Shown here: positions 53,201 through 55,305 of the stretch, piece by piece
How positions within the stretch are numbered: position 1 is the stretch's first letter
Layout: each line of letters starts with the position of its first letter
NCBI GenBank assembly: GCA_030765045.1
Contig: CM060972.1
Span: forward strand, 755,001-819,000
Reading direction: 5' to 3'
DNA from: Tenodera sinensis
Lineage: Eukaryota; Arthropoda; Insecta; Mantodea; Mantidae
DNA: 64,000 nt
Position numbers and translations under genes: made by a program
Notes under the pieces: generated by a model
What the model was told of the DNA's origin: nothing
Seen by the model: only the letters and a program-made list of their open reading frames with translations
Database searches by the model: none

Positions 53201-55305
53201 AGATTTACAGTTTTTATTGTCGGGAAAAGATACAATATGGAAATCAGTAAAAATAAAACTAAAATAATGGCCTTTTGTGGACACTTGCAAGACCAGTTTT
53301 AAGTTGTGGTAATAAAGCATGGACACTACAATATGCTGATTAACAACTGAGGGGATGAGATTTATGCACTGTAGAGCAGGCTGTACAAAGTGAGACGTCA
53401 GAAGAACGAACACCATCTCACAGAATTGCAAGAGCTATGCTTTACTAACACCCTCAAGATAAATGAGCGCTGGGACGTTAGATGGAAAACTCCTTGAGAT
53501 CGTAACAAGCCACCTGGCCTAACACTTGTATGAAAGAAGAAGAAGTAGTAGAAGACTGGCTCTGTGGAAATGTTTTCATGAAGCACAACATATTCTGCTT
53601 GAAGATGTTTTTACATACGTGGTGGTTTTTTAAGGTGTTCAAATTTGCAGGGTCTTAACGTTTTTTGAAAAGGGGCTTAACTTAGCAAATGACAACAAAT
53701 AGTTTTGATTTAATTATCAAAACACAATTATAATTAGTTAACATACCAACTTTTACAACAATTTTGAATTTGTACTTTATATAAAGCACATTTATTTTTC
53801 TGTTATCACCTGATACCTATTTTAGATGTGTTACATCAGATAAACTATCTTCCTGCACCCCAAAGCACTTTTGATTTGGCATTACAACACTCTGTGTCAA
53901 TAACAAATGACTAGATAGCTCCATGCCATGTGATTTGTCTGCTTCTTTGAGATTAGAATTATGATGCAAACTGAAAAATATACATGCAGAGGAAAGGAAT
54001 TGATGGCTTACTGCCACATTAGTAAGTGTAGAATGTACTATCATGTACAAAAAGCTGAAAGACTTAAATTAAAGAATAATAATGCAGTGTGGAGGAAAAT
54101 GTGCAAGTAATTTAATTAAAATGCACTTTCTCCCAGTCCTAATAAGAAACTGTGGTAATTTTATACCAACATAAAATGCAGTTCCAAAACTTCCAGATCT
54201 GTATAGAGCATTTACAACGGTTTAAACCTGCATGGTGAATATTACCTTGAAGTCAAAACATACAAAAATGTGGTTATCACAGATTAAAGGCTTGAGCAGA
54301 CTACAGCAAAATAACACTTCCTGCTTAAAGCAGTTGCTTTGGAAACTTTCTGAATAACATGGAAATTGCAGAATTTACCATTAAATGAAAAGTGCCAATA
54401 AATGTTATATTCTAATCTAATGCAGATATTTGCTGTAAAATCATTGTTATGGTTGCTTTGGAAAGCCTGTATTGCTTTAAAAGTTGTTCCTTTTGCAGGT
54501 TTTCAACTATGGTATGATAGACATCCATTCTTCCATTAGAAATAAGTAAAGTAAAAATTAAACCCCAGTGCAACAGCCCATAAAGGGCCAAGGCTTGCCG
54601 CCTGTTCGCTGCATCCTCCACCTCTGTCCACTACAGACGTCATTGGTGGGGTGCAGTACTGGAGGGTGGTATATGGTCAGTGCCCCGAGCTTCCCTGGCA
54701 CTGGGGCCGCTACTTCTCCATCAAGCAGCTCCTCAATTGGCCCCCCAGGATCTAACGAGGCTGAGTGCACCCTGTGCCAGACCTCCCAGTGGAGGGAAAA
54801 TCCCCATGCTGGTACCAGGGATCAAAGCCAGATCCTCCGCGCCAGAAGCAAGCACATTACCAACTGCGCTACGGAGGCGGTCTCCATTAGAAACAGCATT
54901 CTTAAATGTGAAATGCGGCAAACTTACATAACAACTTGGTTTACTGCAGTCATTTTTAAGCTAACATTGGGAGCAGGTTTTCTAACACTATGTCACCATA
55001 GCTAGGTTTGGACTTTCAAGGTTGAAAATGGAAGCTGCAGCTCCCAAAACTAGTCCCTCGAAAATTCAAATGTGATGTGCTAAAAACCAACTCCCAAAGT
55101 TTATTATCATTTGGATGTCATTGTTACTAAATTCTTCCAAACAGAACTTAATTCATTGGACACCTTAACTTGGGTGTTAAGTTAACATCAAGTTTAACTT
55201 TTTGTTAAAGTTAAATATTAGTGAAAGTTGGTGACGTTGAGTGTTTGTGTGTGTTGCAGCACAACAGAGATGATCAATGTGAACCCTCGTACTCCATACC
55301 AGTAG
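7803..55305 (+). CDS. CDC50: CDC50/TMEM30-family P4-ATPase beta-subunit, seven exons, N-terminus missing
   Basis: Coding segments are 7803-7936, 22508-22642, 24226-24415, 34072-34185, 40308-40526, 51600-51765 and 55260-55305. All internal junctions are GT...AG, the phases close across all six introns, and the sum is 334 codons plus TAG. CDC50 proteins pair with P4-ATPases; they are needed for ER exit and phospholipid flipping at Golgi, endosome and plasma membrane (family knowledge). Seen here: the family block AFKQQRLPAWQPI before a first membrane span (exon 1); four cysteines in exon 2 and two in exon 3, matching the disulfide-rich lumenal loop; FYQNHRRYVKSRDD; IVWMRTAALPTFRKLYR; two NYT sequons; TKRMILS and NPFLGIAYI leading into a second membrane span; a short cytosolic tail. 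The protein is only about 25 residues short of the usual 350-360. The first codon lacks one base, supplied by an upstream exon not found in the window. No frameshift or stop was seen in any exon, so the gene looks functional. Confidence 0.95.
8009..8307 (+). mobile_element. SINE1 copy with inverted 5' segment, 14-bp TSD
   Basis: TACCAG(C/T)AACTGTT flanks both sides (7995-8008, 8308-8321; one mismatch). Inside, the first about 30 bases (TGAGAGGTAGAACTGGAACT and on) are the reverse complement of the SINE body near 8210-8235. They are followed by the normal 5' region, a tRNA-like head with A box (TAGCTTAATGGTTAGAGC) and B box (GGTTCAAATTC), the body, and the AAATAAATAATAAT tail. The anticodon loop reads CTCGTAA. 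The copy is complete and close to the CDC50 exon at 7803. Confidence 0.88.
8378..8636 (-). mobile_element. SINE1 full-length copy
   Basis: Reverse orientation: tail at the left (TTATTATTTATTTATGCC), body, then a tRNA-like head with intact boxes (reverse of GGTTCAAATCC and TAGCTCAGTGGTTAGAGC), then about 90 bp of 5' sequence ending GTCTCTGATGTGAGACTGCC on the reverse strand. This copy lacks the inverted 5' segment and defines the normal structure of the family. Confidence 0.87.
8704..8925 (-). mobile_element. SINE1 copy, slightly 5'-truncated
   Basis: Nearly identical to the copy at 8378-8636 over tail, body and tRNA-like head, and in the same orientation only 70 bp away. It ends after TCAGTTCGTATTTCT, so the outer 5' region is missing. 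The high identity suggests recent activity of the family. Confidence 0.86.
9110..9236 (+). mobile_element. Penelope-type terminal sequence, solo, palindromic
   Basis: AATTTAATTTAAAAGGTGA at the left is repeated in reverse at the right (TCACCTTTTAAATTAAATTA). Between them lies GTGTTGTTTAGTGTTATTTAGTGTTATTAATTGACTC. The same blocks edge the Penelope-like elements at 55.9 and 56.4-57.8 kb, including TTTGAAAACAGTGTTGTT outside. It is probably a relic or solo end of that family; no coding sequence. Confidence 0.6.
9232..9715 (+). repeat. Dispersed repeat E, copy 1
   Basis: It begins TTTTACTTTCTCTACTGGTA and shares CACCCAAAAATTCGATGT and GAAATATATGTTTTG with the element at 22976-23823, both of whose ends carry this sequence as inverted repeats. 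The downstream part resembles 23840-24100 and 33620-33910. AT-rich, no ORF. Probably one end of a DNA transposon or MITE. Confidence 0.6.
9715..10140 (+). repeat. Dispersed repeat F, copy 2
   Basis: Second copy of the repeat at 7080-7420. It contains an extra block at about 9797-9838 (GGGCCCTAATGACCTAGTTG and GTCGACGGGCCC), which recurs reverse-complemented at 18299-18342. No coding potential seen. Confidence 0.6.
10134..10352 (-). mobile_element. SINE1 diverged copy
   Basis: Reverse orientation: CACACAGGGCGTGTGTGGGC, then the GAGAGGTAGAATTGGAACTG body block, a degenerate tRNA-like region (CTACCATGGCCAGCCTGCCA) and an end at ACCACAAAGGGAATCTCACAG. The boxes are eroded, so it is an older copy than those at 8.4-8.9 kb. 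Confidence 0.7.
10383..10508 (-). mobile_element. SINE1 3' fragment
   Basis: Tail ATTATTTTTGTATGCCAACA, the ACTTACTGCTGGTGTGTTTA block and body GAGAGGTAGAATCAGGACTG. It ends near GCTGGGATTTGTG at the B-box position. It is truncated at the tRNA-like head. Confidence 0.7.
10509..10867. other. No gene; repeat-like sequence related to the 86-bp array
   Basis: No coding potential seen. GACCATGATCTAG and TTGTAGGCCATGATCTAGTA resemble the TTGTAGGCCGTGGTCTAGAC block of the tandem array at 52496-53016, so it is probably a dispersed relative of that unit. Confidence 0.4.
10872..11373. mobile_element. Non-autonomous piggyBac-type element (MITE), TTAA-flanked
   Basis: Perfect 14-bp terminal inverted repeats CCCTTTCATGCCTG...CAGGCATGAAAGGG, each flanked by TTAA (10868-10871, 11374-11377). 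A TTAA target and CCC-starting termini are hallmarks of the piggyBac superfamily. The interior has an oligo-T/A stretch near 11046-11063, a repeated CAAATG..CCGCAGT-like motif in both halves and no transposase. 47275-47505 is a related, degraded right half. Confidence 0.8.
11378..12090. other. No gene; unique-looking intron sequence with a G27 run
   Basis: No supported coding region. It contains an uninterrupted run of 27 G at 11949-11975 and a second G-rich run near 12009-12021, both able to form G-quadruplex on the + strand. An ACAATAATAAC-type microsatellite is near 11430-11465. Confidence 0.6.
12095..12312 (+). repeat. Dispersed repeat D, copy 2, ending in a 64-bp-arm hairpin
   Basis: 12095-12180 matches the reverse complement of 3820-3960. 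Arms 12176-12239 and 12249-12312 are inverted repeats of 64 bp with two mismatches around a 9-base loop (CAAAGCTAT at 12240-12248, approximately). Near-perfect arms indicate recent formation. Function unknown. Confidence 0.8.
12320..12800. other. No gene recognised
   Basis: AT-rich intron sequence without a supported ORF, RNA or repeat that I can name. Confidence 0.5.
12815..13560 (-). pseudogene. Tc1-type transposase remnant, internal deletion
   Basis: Read on the reverse strand, the N-terminal helix-turn-helix starts near 13552 (MGKENELSCDLKQVI, NLTLRGSSLRTVNK, TIPYIVNKF). It is followed by ERFIISRIQENPKLSVPQL (second HTH), KYRTARKKRVPF, a KHGVGN relic of the KHGGGSVMVWG region, and the C-terminus MSKQELKRIVEQEWNKISP ... 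VIKAKGYPTKY. At about 240 residues against the usual about 340, it has lost the first DDE aspartate region and the stretch with the second D and the E; frames shift several times. Terminal inverted repeats were not found. Confidence 0.8.
13600..14030. other. No gene recognised
   Basis: AT-rich sequence between two transposase relics. Nothing codes convincingly. Confidence 0.4.
14035..15230 (-). pseudogene. Transposon-associated protein relic (TDTCSTC / SDSCPDQNKN family)
   Basis: Reverse-strand reading, with several frame changes: CFNLSFKTPHTDTCSTCKMG (zinc-binding-like cysteines), then DLEKNKYRTNYRLHKLRAK, VIKLCFNMQQNQPLPKLSVG, MIHSKPQMKENTHFYTW..E, QLSSDSCPDQNKNSVVMTML and a C-terminal FFEIPEEAKGFYEDVL. 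The order cysteine pair, LP..P, WSE-like, SDSC..QN..N and a final FY..L resembles a family of repetitive insect proteins that look like RNase H-fold transposases. I recall this family but cannot name its superfamily. Numerous frameshifts make it a dead copy. Confidence 0.6.
15240..16075. other. No gene recognised
   Basis: AT-rich intron sequence. I see no supported ORF, structural RNA or named repeat. Confidence 0.4.
16078..16585. mobile_element. Foldback element, arms about 240 bp
   Basis: The left arm (about 16082-16320) and right arm (about 16335-16580) are imperfect inverted copies: ATGACTCCATCACATTTTCA pairs with TGAAAATGTGATGGAGTCAT, and CCATAGCTACAGATGC, ACAGGAAGCAC and TTTAAAACAATTCAATGA blocks mirror each other. 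The loop is only some tens of bases. Non-coding; probably a MITE or foldback transposon. Repeat D (16586-16685) abuts its right end. Confidence 0.75.
16586..16685 (-). repeat. Dispersed repeat D, copy 3
   Basis: AAGAACTTGCAGCAATTACT, AAGATAAGTGAAG and TTAGATTCTGTTGCTTTG align with 3850-3940. This is the most diverged of the three copies. Confidence 0.55.
16690..18300. other. No supported gene; AT-rich, 22-bp tandem repeat at 17505-17605
   Basis: Contains a T run at 17419-17439 and about four to five copies of a 22-base unit (ATTCAGTTATTATACAACAC type) at 17505-17605. A GAGT/GTGA microsatellite lies near 18280. Reverse-strand reading shows short open stretches with no recognisable domain. It may belong to the neighbouring LTR-element remnant, but I cannot show that. 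Confidence 0.4.
18340..18860 (-). mobile_element. Probable LTR of a retrotransposon (reverse strand)
   Basis: On the reverse strand a TATA-like ATATAAATA (18577-18585) is followed about 200 bases on by an AATAAA polyadenylation signal (18374-18379), with GC-richer sequence between: the U3-R layout of an LTR. It lies downstream of the gag remnant in the same orientation. I could not find the matching 5' LTR upstream of gag, so the assignment rests on signals and position only. Confidence 0.45.
19161..21156 (-). pseudogene. LTR-retrotransposon Gag remnant, three broken frames
   Basis: The N-terminal part (21156-20566) starts MLLRSGKIVGLL and is a long coiled coil of Glu/Lys/Gln-rich heptads (LEQNMKELGQKMEQNN type). 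The middle part (20401-19784) contains the capsid-like core EITPPTFDEEKGDDPKLFV, ALEWLRLTLAGHESYSSFRN and FLSRYWGPAKQNQ, typical of insect LTR-element Gag. The last part (19724-19161) is Arg/Asn/His-rich with a decayed zinc knuckle (CGRPGDRTHQ...C; the first Cys is Tyr). One stop and two frameshifts separate the three. No protease, RT or integrase follows before the presumed LTR, so the copy is pol-less. No function expected. Confidence 0.75.
21160..22500. other. Gag leader and unclassified intron sequence
   Basis: A T run (21209-21232) lies just upstream of the gag start on the reverse strand. 21298-21370 holds a direct repeat of about 40 bases (GTTGATTATC(C/T)GTTCATCGG). Beyond about 21560 I see AT-rich intron without features. 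The acceptor of the next CDC50 exon is at the end. Confidence 0.4.
22508..22642 (+). CDS. CDC50: CDC50 exon, cysteine-rich start of lumenal domain
   Basis: The acceptor is TTTTCAG and the donor GTAAGT at 22643. The exon holds exactly 45 codons in phase 0. It opens VKELAIDYTDC, the equivalent of the IDYT segment in other animals, and carries four cysteines within about 25 residues (DC, KC, NC, SC) and an N-C-S sequon. In CDC50 proteins this part follows membrane span 1 and is disulfide-bonded. It lies 14.6 kb from the previous exon. Confidence 0.93.
23100..23217 (+). repeat. GT microsatellite
   Basis: Mostly (GT)n with a few interruptions (CCTCTAT, TTT, TCT). Inside repeat E. Confidence 0.9.
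23460..23502 (+). ncRNA. Hammerhead-ribozyme-like motif
   Basis: The core CTGAAGA (23464-23470) matches CUGANGA. A 5-bp helix GGGAG/CTCCT (one G-U) closes a 9-base loop, then GAAA (23491-23494), then CGTC with C23498 at the cleavage position. CATC (23460-23463) pairs with GATG (23499-23502) as helix I. Helix III is only AC/GU. One extra U lies between the core and helix II. This fits the minimal type I hammerheads known in Penelope-like elements; activity is unproven. Confidence 0.5.
23840..24160. repeat. Repeat E-related AT-rich sequence
   Basis: Blocks such as ATGAAAATATCTTAAACACG and CCCATGTGAAAGGTAGTTTG resemble 9430-9600 and 33680-33900. It lies just outside the right inverted repeat of the 22976-23823 element and just before a CDC50 exon. 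Non-coding. Confidence 0.45.
24226..24415 (+). CDS. CDC50: CDC50 exon, lumenal NHRRYVKSRDD block
   Basis: The acceptor is GTTACAG and the donor GTGAGT at 24416; the exon ends after the first base of a Gly/Asp codon. It encodes VYMYYGLTNFYQNHRRY followed by VKSRDD, a CDC50 signature, then SDCAPF and APCGAIANS with two conserved cysteines. The intron before it is short (1.6 kb) but contains a whole terminal-inverted-repeat element at 22976-23823. Confidence 0.95.
24482..26430 (+). mobile_element. LINE-B copy 2, RNase H to 3' end, split by a jockey LINE
   Basis: 24482-24616 encodes QQAVILSDSRAAIIAITSKL and WKIPTHLTALQKH. After an insertion (24617-25955) it resumes at about 25961 with LVFQWILAHCGLSGNEKADF, then ATFRLITGHDCLAKHLNRIG and CDLQEEMDRNHLQIC, and an AAC-repeat end near 26425. 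It is 5'-truncated inside RNase H, with frameshifts after 26020. AAAAACAC repeats on both sides of the insertion. Confidence 0.88.
24617..25955 (-). mobile_element. 5'-truncated jockey-type LINE (LINE-D), RT C-terminus and 3' UTR
   Basis: Reverse orientation: a poly-A tail appears as T15 at 24617-24631. The coding remnant (about 25952 down to 25480) reads YLTWREHTNAARAKANGQLN, RLYPLINLNSSLKLRMGLTL, YKTLIRPILTYAAPLWGYAA and RLQTMQNRILQII, the standard C-terminal RT/thumb block of insect jockey elements, then a C-terminus with IEQFIKHLACNLYAKKN. It is followed by about 850 bp of 3' UTR. It is cleanly nested in LINE-B with the short duplication AAAAACAC (24609-24616 and 25961-25968), hence younger than LINE-B. 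Confidence 0.88.
26431..26720. other. No gene; intron between LINE-B and the minisatellite
   Basis: AT-rich sequence with no feature I can support. Confidence 0.5.
26725..32501 (+). repeat. 62-bp minisatellite, about 93 units
   Basis: Period 62 checked at many points (for example TGTTGATG at 26861 and 26923). The unit is CTCACCAAGTGTTGATGTCT, GTCTACACTCCCCAGGTACT, GATCCTTGATCTCCTTGTCA, GA. Main variants are GTACTGAT/GTAGTGAT, CTCACC/CTCATC/CCCACC and CTCCCC/CTTCCC. One unit near 28992 has lost AGGT. Higher-order structure is visible: 28241 and following repeats at 28799 (9 units), and 30977-31260 at 31597-31880 (10 units). It lies in the CDC50 intron between exons 24226 and 34072. Confidence 0.97.
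32505..32665 (-). mobile_element. SINE2 fragment
   Basis: CAGACCAGATCTCCCAGCAG, CAGGCCAGTACCAGGGATTG and AACCTGG match the SINE2 head (reverse of the B box GGTTCAATCCC type). It abuts the end of the minisatellite. The body is truncated. Confidence 0.65.
33125..33345 (-). mobile_element. SINE2 copy
   Basis: Reverse orientation: GCTGCTGCGTCCTCCAGCC, GGGACGCGTAGGG, GACCCTCAGGGACCTAAGGA, GGCTGAGTGCACCAGACCTC, CAGTACTGGGGATCGAACC. The last is the B box in reverse. The same order occurs at 54553-54885 and 58868-59105 and, on the + strand, at 48093-48440. The A-box end is missing. Confidence 0.75.
33346..34071. other. No gene; includes repeat E-related sequence 33620-33910
   Basis: AT-rich intron. 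GAAGCAAAACTCAACATA and the ATAAAAATATCTTTAACATG block relate to repeat E. A short CACACA run is at 33901-33914. It ends in the CDC50 acceptor. Confidence 0.5.
34072..34185 (+). CDS. CDC50: CDC50 exon, central lumenal segment
   Basis: The acceptor is TTTGTTACAG and the donor GTAAGA at 34186. The split codon at the start completes Asp. The exon encodes DTLQIEYQGN and GIAWPSDKAIKFHNP, which align with the GIAWWTDK-like part of the family, plus an N-L-S sequon at the end. It is less conserved than the flanking exons, as usual for this region. The preceding 9.7-kb intron contains the 62-bp minisatellite. Confidence 0.92.
34385..34715 (-). pseudogene. Mariner transposase C-terminal fragment
   Basis: Reverse reading from 34715: LQELGGIELLPHPAYSPDLA then PSDYHLFQSMAHFL, the diagnostic mariner motif around the third catalytic Asp, then SKAVQVGLIEFFTSKNRD. 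A stop follows and the last part is in altered frames. The HTH and the first two catalytic Asp are absent. Confidence 0.8.
34735..35925 (+). mobile_element. LINE-A copy 2: endonuclease and linker
   Basis: 5'-truncated at ANLTNDQLKYFNFTG. It is open to about 35215: SSGILVGVKKDI, LYSIYNPPRNEPDL, IIIGDFNAHFKRWGY, STGQIVEEFLNTTTF, HYSGAGSNPDLLLATTDIV (endonuclease GDFNAH and D-L-x-L-A-T motifs). One frameshift follows, then SGHRAVIGDI, YWNFKKADWNKYKTELEH, KKEINTAKKNHLNNFLEKMD and HKVTRNNKKERKQFKKDL. It stops at a T12 run at 35926-35938, where LINE-C begins. This is the best-preserved endonuclease of the family in the window. Confidence 0.9.
36146..37305 (+). pseudogene. LINE-C ORF1, Gag-like nucleic-acid-binding protein
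   Basis: Starts MSSPTINPTQSYSSIAKSG. It contains an RRM-like stretch (IRFVSRISNKRICIYLASKQ, LTLRPLLTKQHRIILSNVCP) and one CCHC zinc knuckle CFVCKMEGHLAKQC at about residue 190. It stops at 36869 and, after an interruption of about 35 bases, continues with a Ser/Pro/Lys-rich tail to 37305. ORF1 proteins of jockey/I LINEs bind the element RNA. The internal stop suggests an inactive copy. Confidence 0.8.
37498..39930 (+). pseudogene. LINE-C ORF2, AP endonuclease and reverse transcriptase, broken
   Basis: Starts MKCELTLLQWNINSYHLHLE (endonuclease N-motif). Further on are RASGSVVTYIKNRETPL, ICICNLYLPNS, LLGDFNSHNPVW and SDHFPITI. The linker is YNRTVPWWNEKCQEAVKLKH. RT from about 38840: SAGPDNIPYALL, NNYRPISLTCTVCKLLERII, CLDIAKAYDTV, GIPQGSVLSVTLL and LFADDLTIV (catalytic ADD). 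There are frameshifts or stops at about 37600, 37917, 38560, 38700 and 39680. The RT catalytic motifs are intact, the reading frame is not. Confidence 0.85.
39936..40300. other. No gene recognised
   Basis: Short (CAT)n at 39938-39952, then unclassified sequence up to the CDC50 acceptor at 40307. Confidence 0.5.
40308..40526 (+). CDS. CDC50: CDC50 exon, conserved lumenal WMRTAALPTFRKLYR block
   Basis: The acceptor is TTGCAG at 40302-40307 and the donor GTAAGT at 40527. The reading frame gives AFKDFAKPLSWHKNVWELD, NNGFQNEDLIVWMRTAALP and TFRKLYRRID, then NYTLYVNY with N-glycosylation sequons. NEDFIVWMRTAALPTFRKL is among the best conserved parts of CDC50 proteins. One base of the next codon (Thr) is left at the 3' end. 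Confidence 0.96.
40755..41740 (-). pseudogene. Mariner-like transposase remnant
   Basis: Reverse reading: N-terminal MEMTMGLVTEEKVFILEYYF .. SLKLVVEQYHEHFKKA (HTH start), then the SVFGEHP region, LFKDIGGFPYRI, GQRLTEHDRL-like and VYEDPDFLFNMWFSNESHIH (first catalytic Asp replaced by Asn), NGVLGPYFIKNDDGAP, and a C-terminus with NMLENLRDRYEHCLQRNGAH, FQHL. Frames shift at least four times. It is an old, dead copy of the family whose proteins carry the FSDES.FHL motif. Confidence 0.7.
41950..43826 (-). mobile_element. LINE-B copy 3, RT C-terminus, RNase H and full 3' end
   Basis: Reverse strand from 43826: SMQQSLNNLQKWTK (RT thumb), KPLFTYCSEVLVTANTKRIQ, IYTDGSLISNRDGAGAGVTC (RNase H), LSDSRAAI, an SINE insertion (42633-42757), QWIPAHC.LSGN..ADFLAKK, ATFRLITGHDCLAKHL, CDLQEEMDRDHLQIC. 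Uniquely in this window, it extends to NRISKTTTKHNSLINGVKLY, NKLPSKIKDKQGTKF and KELKKYLILNVY, the true C-terminus that the other copies lack. It joins a DDE transposon at 43826. Confidence 0.88.
42633..42757 (+). mobile_element. SINE1 foldback insertion, 11-bp TSD
   Basis: ATTCTATAATT lies on both sides (about 42622-42632 and 42759-42769), inside LINE-B RNase H. The left half (AAGAGGTAGAACTGGAACTT to GACCTTCC) is in reverse orientation; the right half (ACACACGGCTTGTGTGTTTA to AAATAAATAAT) is forward. The inverted half starts at the same body position as in three other copies. The tRNA-like head is mostly deleted. Confidence 0.85.
43851..44853 (-). mobile_element. DDE transposon remnant inserted in a LINE
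   Basis: Reverse strand: N-terminal HTH domain (44545-44312) MEGEARKRRYIGKLRSKECQ, YFSSKMRVSKVVKETAKAI, RCSEAVVYRIKKEV. Further on TLSRFLHDLGSEYERRGNKC and YTEESFVNLGHTVTKAW, where the catalytic Asp of the (L/T)DE(S/T) motif is Glu. This resembles the IS630/Tc1-type DDE family repeated in many insect genomes. Possible TIRs are GTGCAC..TAAA.G...CGCAG.G at 43851-43874 and, reversed, 44830-44853. Frameshifted, and lacking the last part of the catalytic domain. Confidence 0.6.
44842..45089 (-). mobile_element. LINE-A copy 3: start of the endonuclease ORF
   Basis: Reverse strand, open from the start: EMPRGVKCSGVKIVPHSDLR, AGTTSREPKHYINRRSNIRL and LQWNAGGLTQTKRVELNKIV, matching LINE-A copy 1 from 484. 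It ends abruptly at 44855 against the DDE transposon. The retained LQWNAGG is the normal form of the endonuclease N-terminal motif (copy 1 has LQCNAGD). Confidence 0.85.
45090..46774 (-). mobile_element. LINE-A copy 3: 5' UTR with about 19 tandem 70-bp monomers
   Basis: 45090-45430 corresponds to positions 94-483 of copy 1, including the hairpin near 45221-45241 (one stem change). From 45430 outward lie about 19 copies of a 70-bp unit (AGTAAGTGGAAGTAATGTTC, TGCTCAGCTTGGGTACCTTG, TGGTCACTATCCACATATCC, CCTAGACACC on the + strand). A 4-unit (280-bp) higher-order block repeats (GTCGCCATTC at 45684 and 45964). The monomers sit upstream of the LINE ORF in its own orientation, like promoter monomers of mouse L1. 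Confidence 0.85.
46775..47085 (-). mobile_element. Penelope-type terminal sequence with hammerhead-like motif
   Basis: Non-coding. It contains the motif at 46818-46863 (separate entry) and GCTTCACGGGTGATCAGCAG, which recurs as GCTTCTCGGGTGATCAGCCA at 49551-49570. The remainder (CCAATGCGCGGGTGATGGTT, CTGCTGTCGAGAGGTGTG) looks like dispersed repeat. It abuts the monomer array directly. Confidence 0.5.
46818..46863 (-). ncRNA. Hammerhead-ribozyme-like motif
   Basis: On the reverse strand: AGTC, CTGAAGA (core), U, GGCC, 14-15-base loop, GGCC, GAAA, GCU, U, GACC. Helix II GGCC/GGCC is perfect, helix I GUC/GAC is 3 bp, and helix III is AG/CU with U at the cleavage position. The same layout, including the extra U after the core, occurs at 23460-23502. 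Confidence 0.45.
47090..47275 (+). mobile_element. SINE3 copy (tRNA-derived)
   Basis: tRNA-like head GTCGCTGGCCTACCAATCCC, AAGGTTGCGGGTTCAAATCT (B box), then GACGGCTCCATGTCAGTAGA, TTTACTGGCATGTAAAAGAA, CTCCTGCGGCACACCAGC, a body I recognise as a common arthropod interspersed repeat. Its 3' end runs into the MITE-related sequence at 47275. Confidence 0.65.
47275..47505. mobile_element. Degraded right half of the piggyBac-type MITE family
   Basis: TTTACCACAGGCTCATTTGA, CAGTTGC and TAACAATCACGGCTA align with 11160-11270, and TTGCCAATTAAAGGATTAAG with the right terminus AGGCATGAAAGGGTTAAG. The left TIR is missing. The internal tRNA-like B box (reverse of AAGTTCGAATCCC) is better preserved than in the 10.9-kb copy. 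Confidence 0.55.
47880..48065. mobile_element. Penelope-type terminal relic, palindromic
   Basis: GAGTTAATAACGCTACACAACACT at the left is mirrored by AGTGTTGTGTAGTGTTATTAATCGACTC at the right (imperfect; each arm contains more than 20 matching bases). Inside are AACATGTTTC and CTGATAATGGAGG, fragments of the hammerhead-like core on both strands. TTTGAAAACAGTGTTATT lies outside, as at the 56.4-kb element. Confidence 0.6.
48093..48440 (+). mobile_element. SINE2 full-length copy
   Basis: tRNA-like head with A box (CATAGCACAGTGGTTGCGTG) and B box (GGGTTTGATCCCCGGT), then CACTCAGCCTCGTTAGGTCC, CTAAGGGGCCGATTGAGGAG and a 3' end GAAGGGCCGTTGCACTAGG. This is the only forward and the most complete copy of the family in the window. 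Confidence 0.8.
48441..49710. other. No gene; contains a 73-bp LINE-B 3' end
   Basis: 48757-48832 is the extreme 3' end of LINE-B in reverse (TTGTTGTTAGCTAATGCTGG ... CTCTCCAATATTTTTC). The rest is AT-rich intron without supported coding sequence; GCTTCTCGGGTGATCAGCC at 49552 is a relic of the repeat at 46775. Confidence 0.55.
49713..50305 (+). repeat. 147-bp tandem repeat, four units, each a long imperfect hairpin
   Basis: CACCTGC starts at 49721, 49868, 50015 and 50162 (spacing 147). Each unit has inverted arms: CACTCACCTG..CAAGGCTAG..CATCCAGT against ACTGGAC..GGACTAGCCT..CAGGTGAGTG. The CAGGTGAGT in the right arm is an ideal 5' splice-site string preceded by pyrimidine-rich CCTCGTTCT. It lies in the CDC50 intron. 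Confidence 0.92.
50306..51599. other. No gene; intron sequence before CDC50 exon
   Basis: AT-rich. It has a T run at 50691-50711 and TTTTTTTTT at 51202-51210. No supported ORF. It ends in the acceptor for the exon at 51600. Confidence 0.5.
51600..51765 (+). CDS. CDC50: CDC50 exon encoding second transmembrane segment
   Basis: The acceptor is GTTTTTCAG ending at 51599 and the donor GTATGT at 51766. The exon encodes TYSVTSFEGTKRMILS, GGKNPFLGIAYIVVG and a hydrophobic stretch through LLLGIVFLFIHI, the second membrane span, then the basic start of the cytosolic tail (KCGKR/S). The match to KRMILST..GGKNPFLGIAYI in animal CDC50 proteins is very strong. The intron before it is 11.1 kb. Confidence 0.96.
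51766..52490. other. No gene recognised
   Basis: AT-rich intron. No repeat I can name and no convincing ORF. Confidence 0.5.
52496..53016 (+). repeat. 86-bp tandem repeat, six units
   Basis: Spacing 86 (GTGTCCAG at 52503, 52589, 52675). Unit: ACACGGCC(G/A)GTGTCCAGAC, TATTAGGTATGTTTATTTCT, TTTGGGCTTGTAGGCCGTGG, TCTAGACACCAAGTACT(C/G), CACA(A/G)TAGT. Within a unit GTGTCCAGAC and GTCTAGACAC, and CGGCC and GGCCG, are inverted, so each unit can fold. Units differ at only a few bases. Related single sequence at 10509-10800. Confidence 0.93.
53095..53530 (+). pseudogene. LINE reverse-transcriptase C-terminal relic
   Basis: LLFADDLVLIAHTETDLQFL (RT catalytic ADD), then in shifted frames YNMEISKNKTKIMAFCG, RPVLSCGNKAWTLQ (family RPVL.YG.E.W motif), and ELQELCFTNTLKINERWDVR-like sequence. 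The order fits the RT thumb of CR1/L2- or R2-type LINEs, distinct from LINE-A to D here. Short and full of frame changes. Confidence 0.6.
53540..54545. other. No gene recognised
   Basis: AT-rich intron without supported features. Confidence 0.5.
54553..54885 (-). mobile_element. SINE2 near-full-length copy
   Basis: Reverse orientation: 3' end at CAGTGCAACAGCCCATAAAG, then AACGAGGCTGAGTGCACCCT, CCAGACCTCCCAGTGGAGGG, CTGGTACCAGGGATCAAAGC (B box) and CATTACCAACTGCGCTACGG (A box; reverse CCGTAGCGCAGTTGGTAATG). Together with 48093-48440 this copy defines both ends of the family. Confidence 0.8.
54890..55259. other. No gene; last CDC50 intron end
   Basis: AT-rich sequence up to the GTGTGTTGCAG acceptor. 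Confidence 0.5.
55260..55305 (+). CDS. CDC50: CDC50 terminal exon, 14 codons and stop
   Basis: The acceptor is GTGTGTTGCAG ending at 55259. It completes the split Ser codon and encodes TTEMINVNPRTPYQ then TAG at 55303-55305. It is too short for an ORF search; I chose it because the phase (two bases carried from the previous exon) fits exactly and an N-P-R-T-P-type tail is what insect CDC50 proteins end with as far as I recall. The 3' UTR must follow, but I cannot fix its end. Confidence 0.8.

Noticed and set aside
54568..55005. 145-codon forward frame across a SINE2 copy
   Set aside because: It follows the antisense of a repeat found five times in the window; not a gene.
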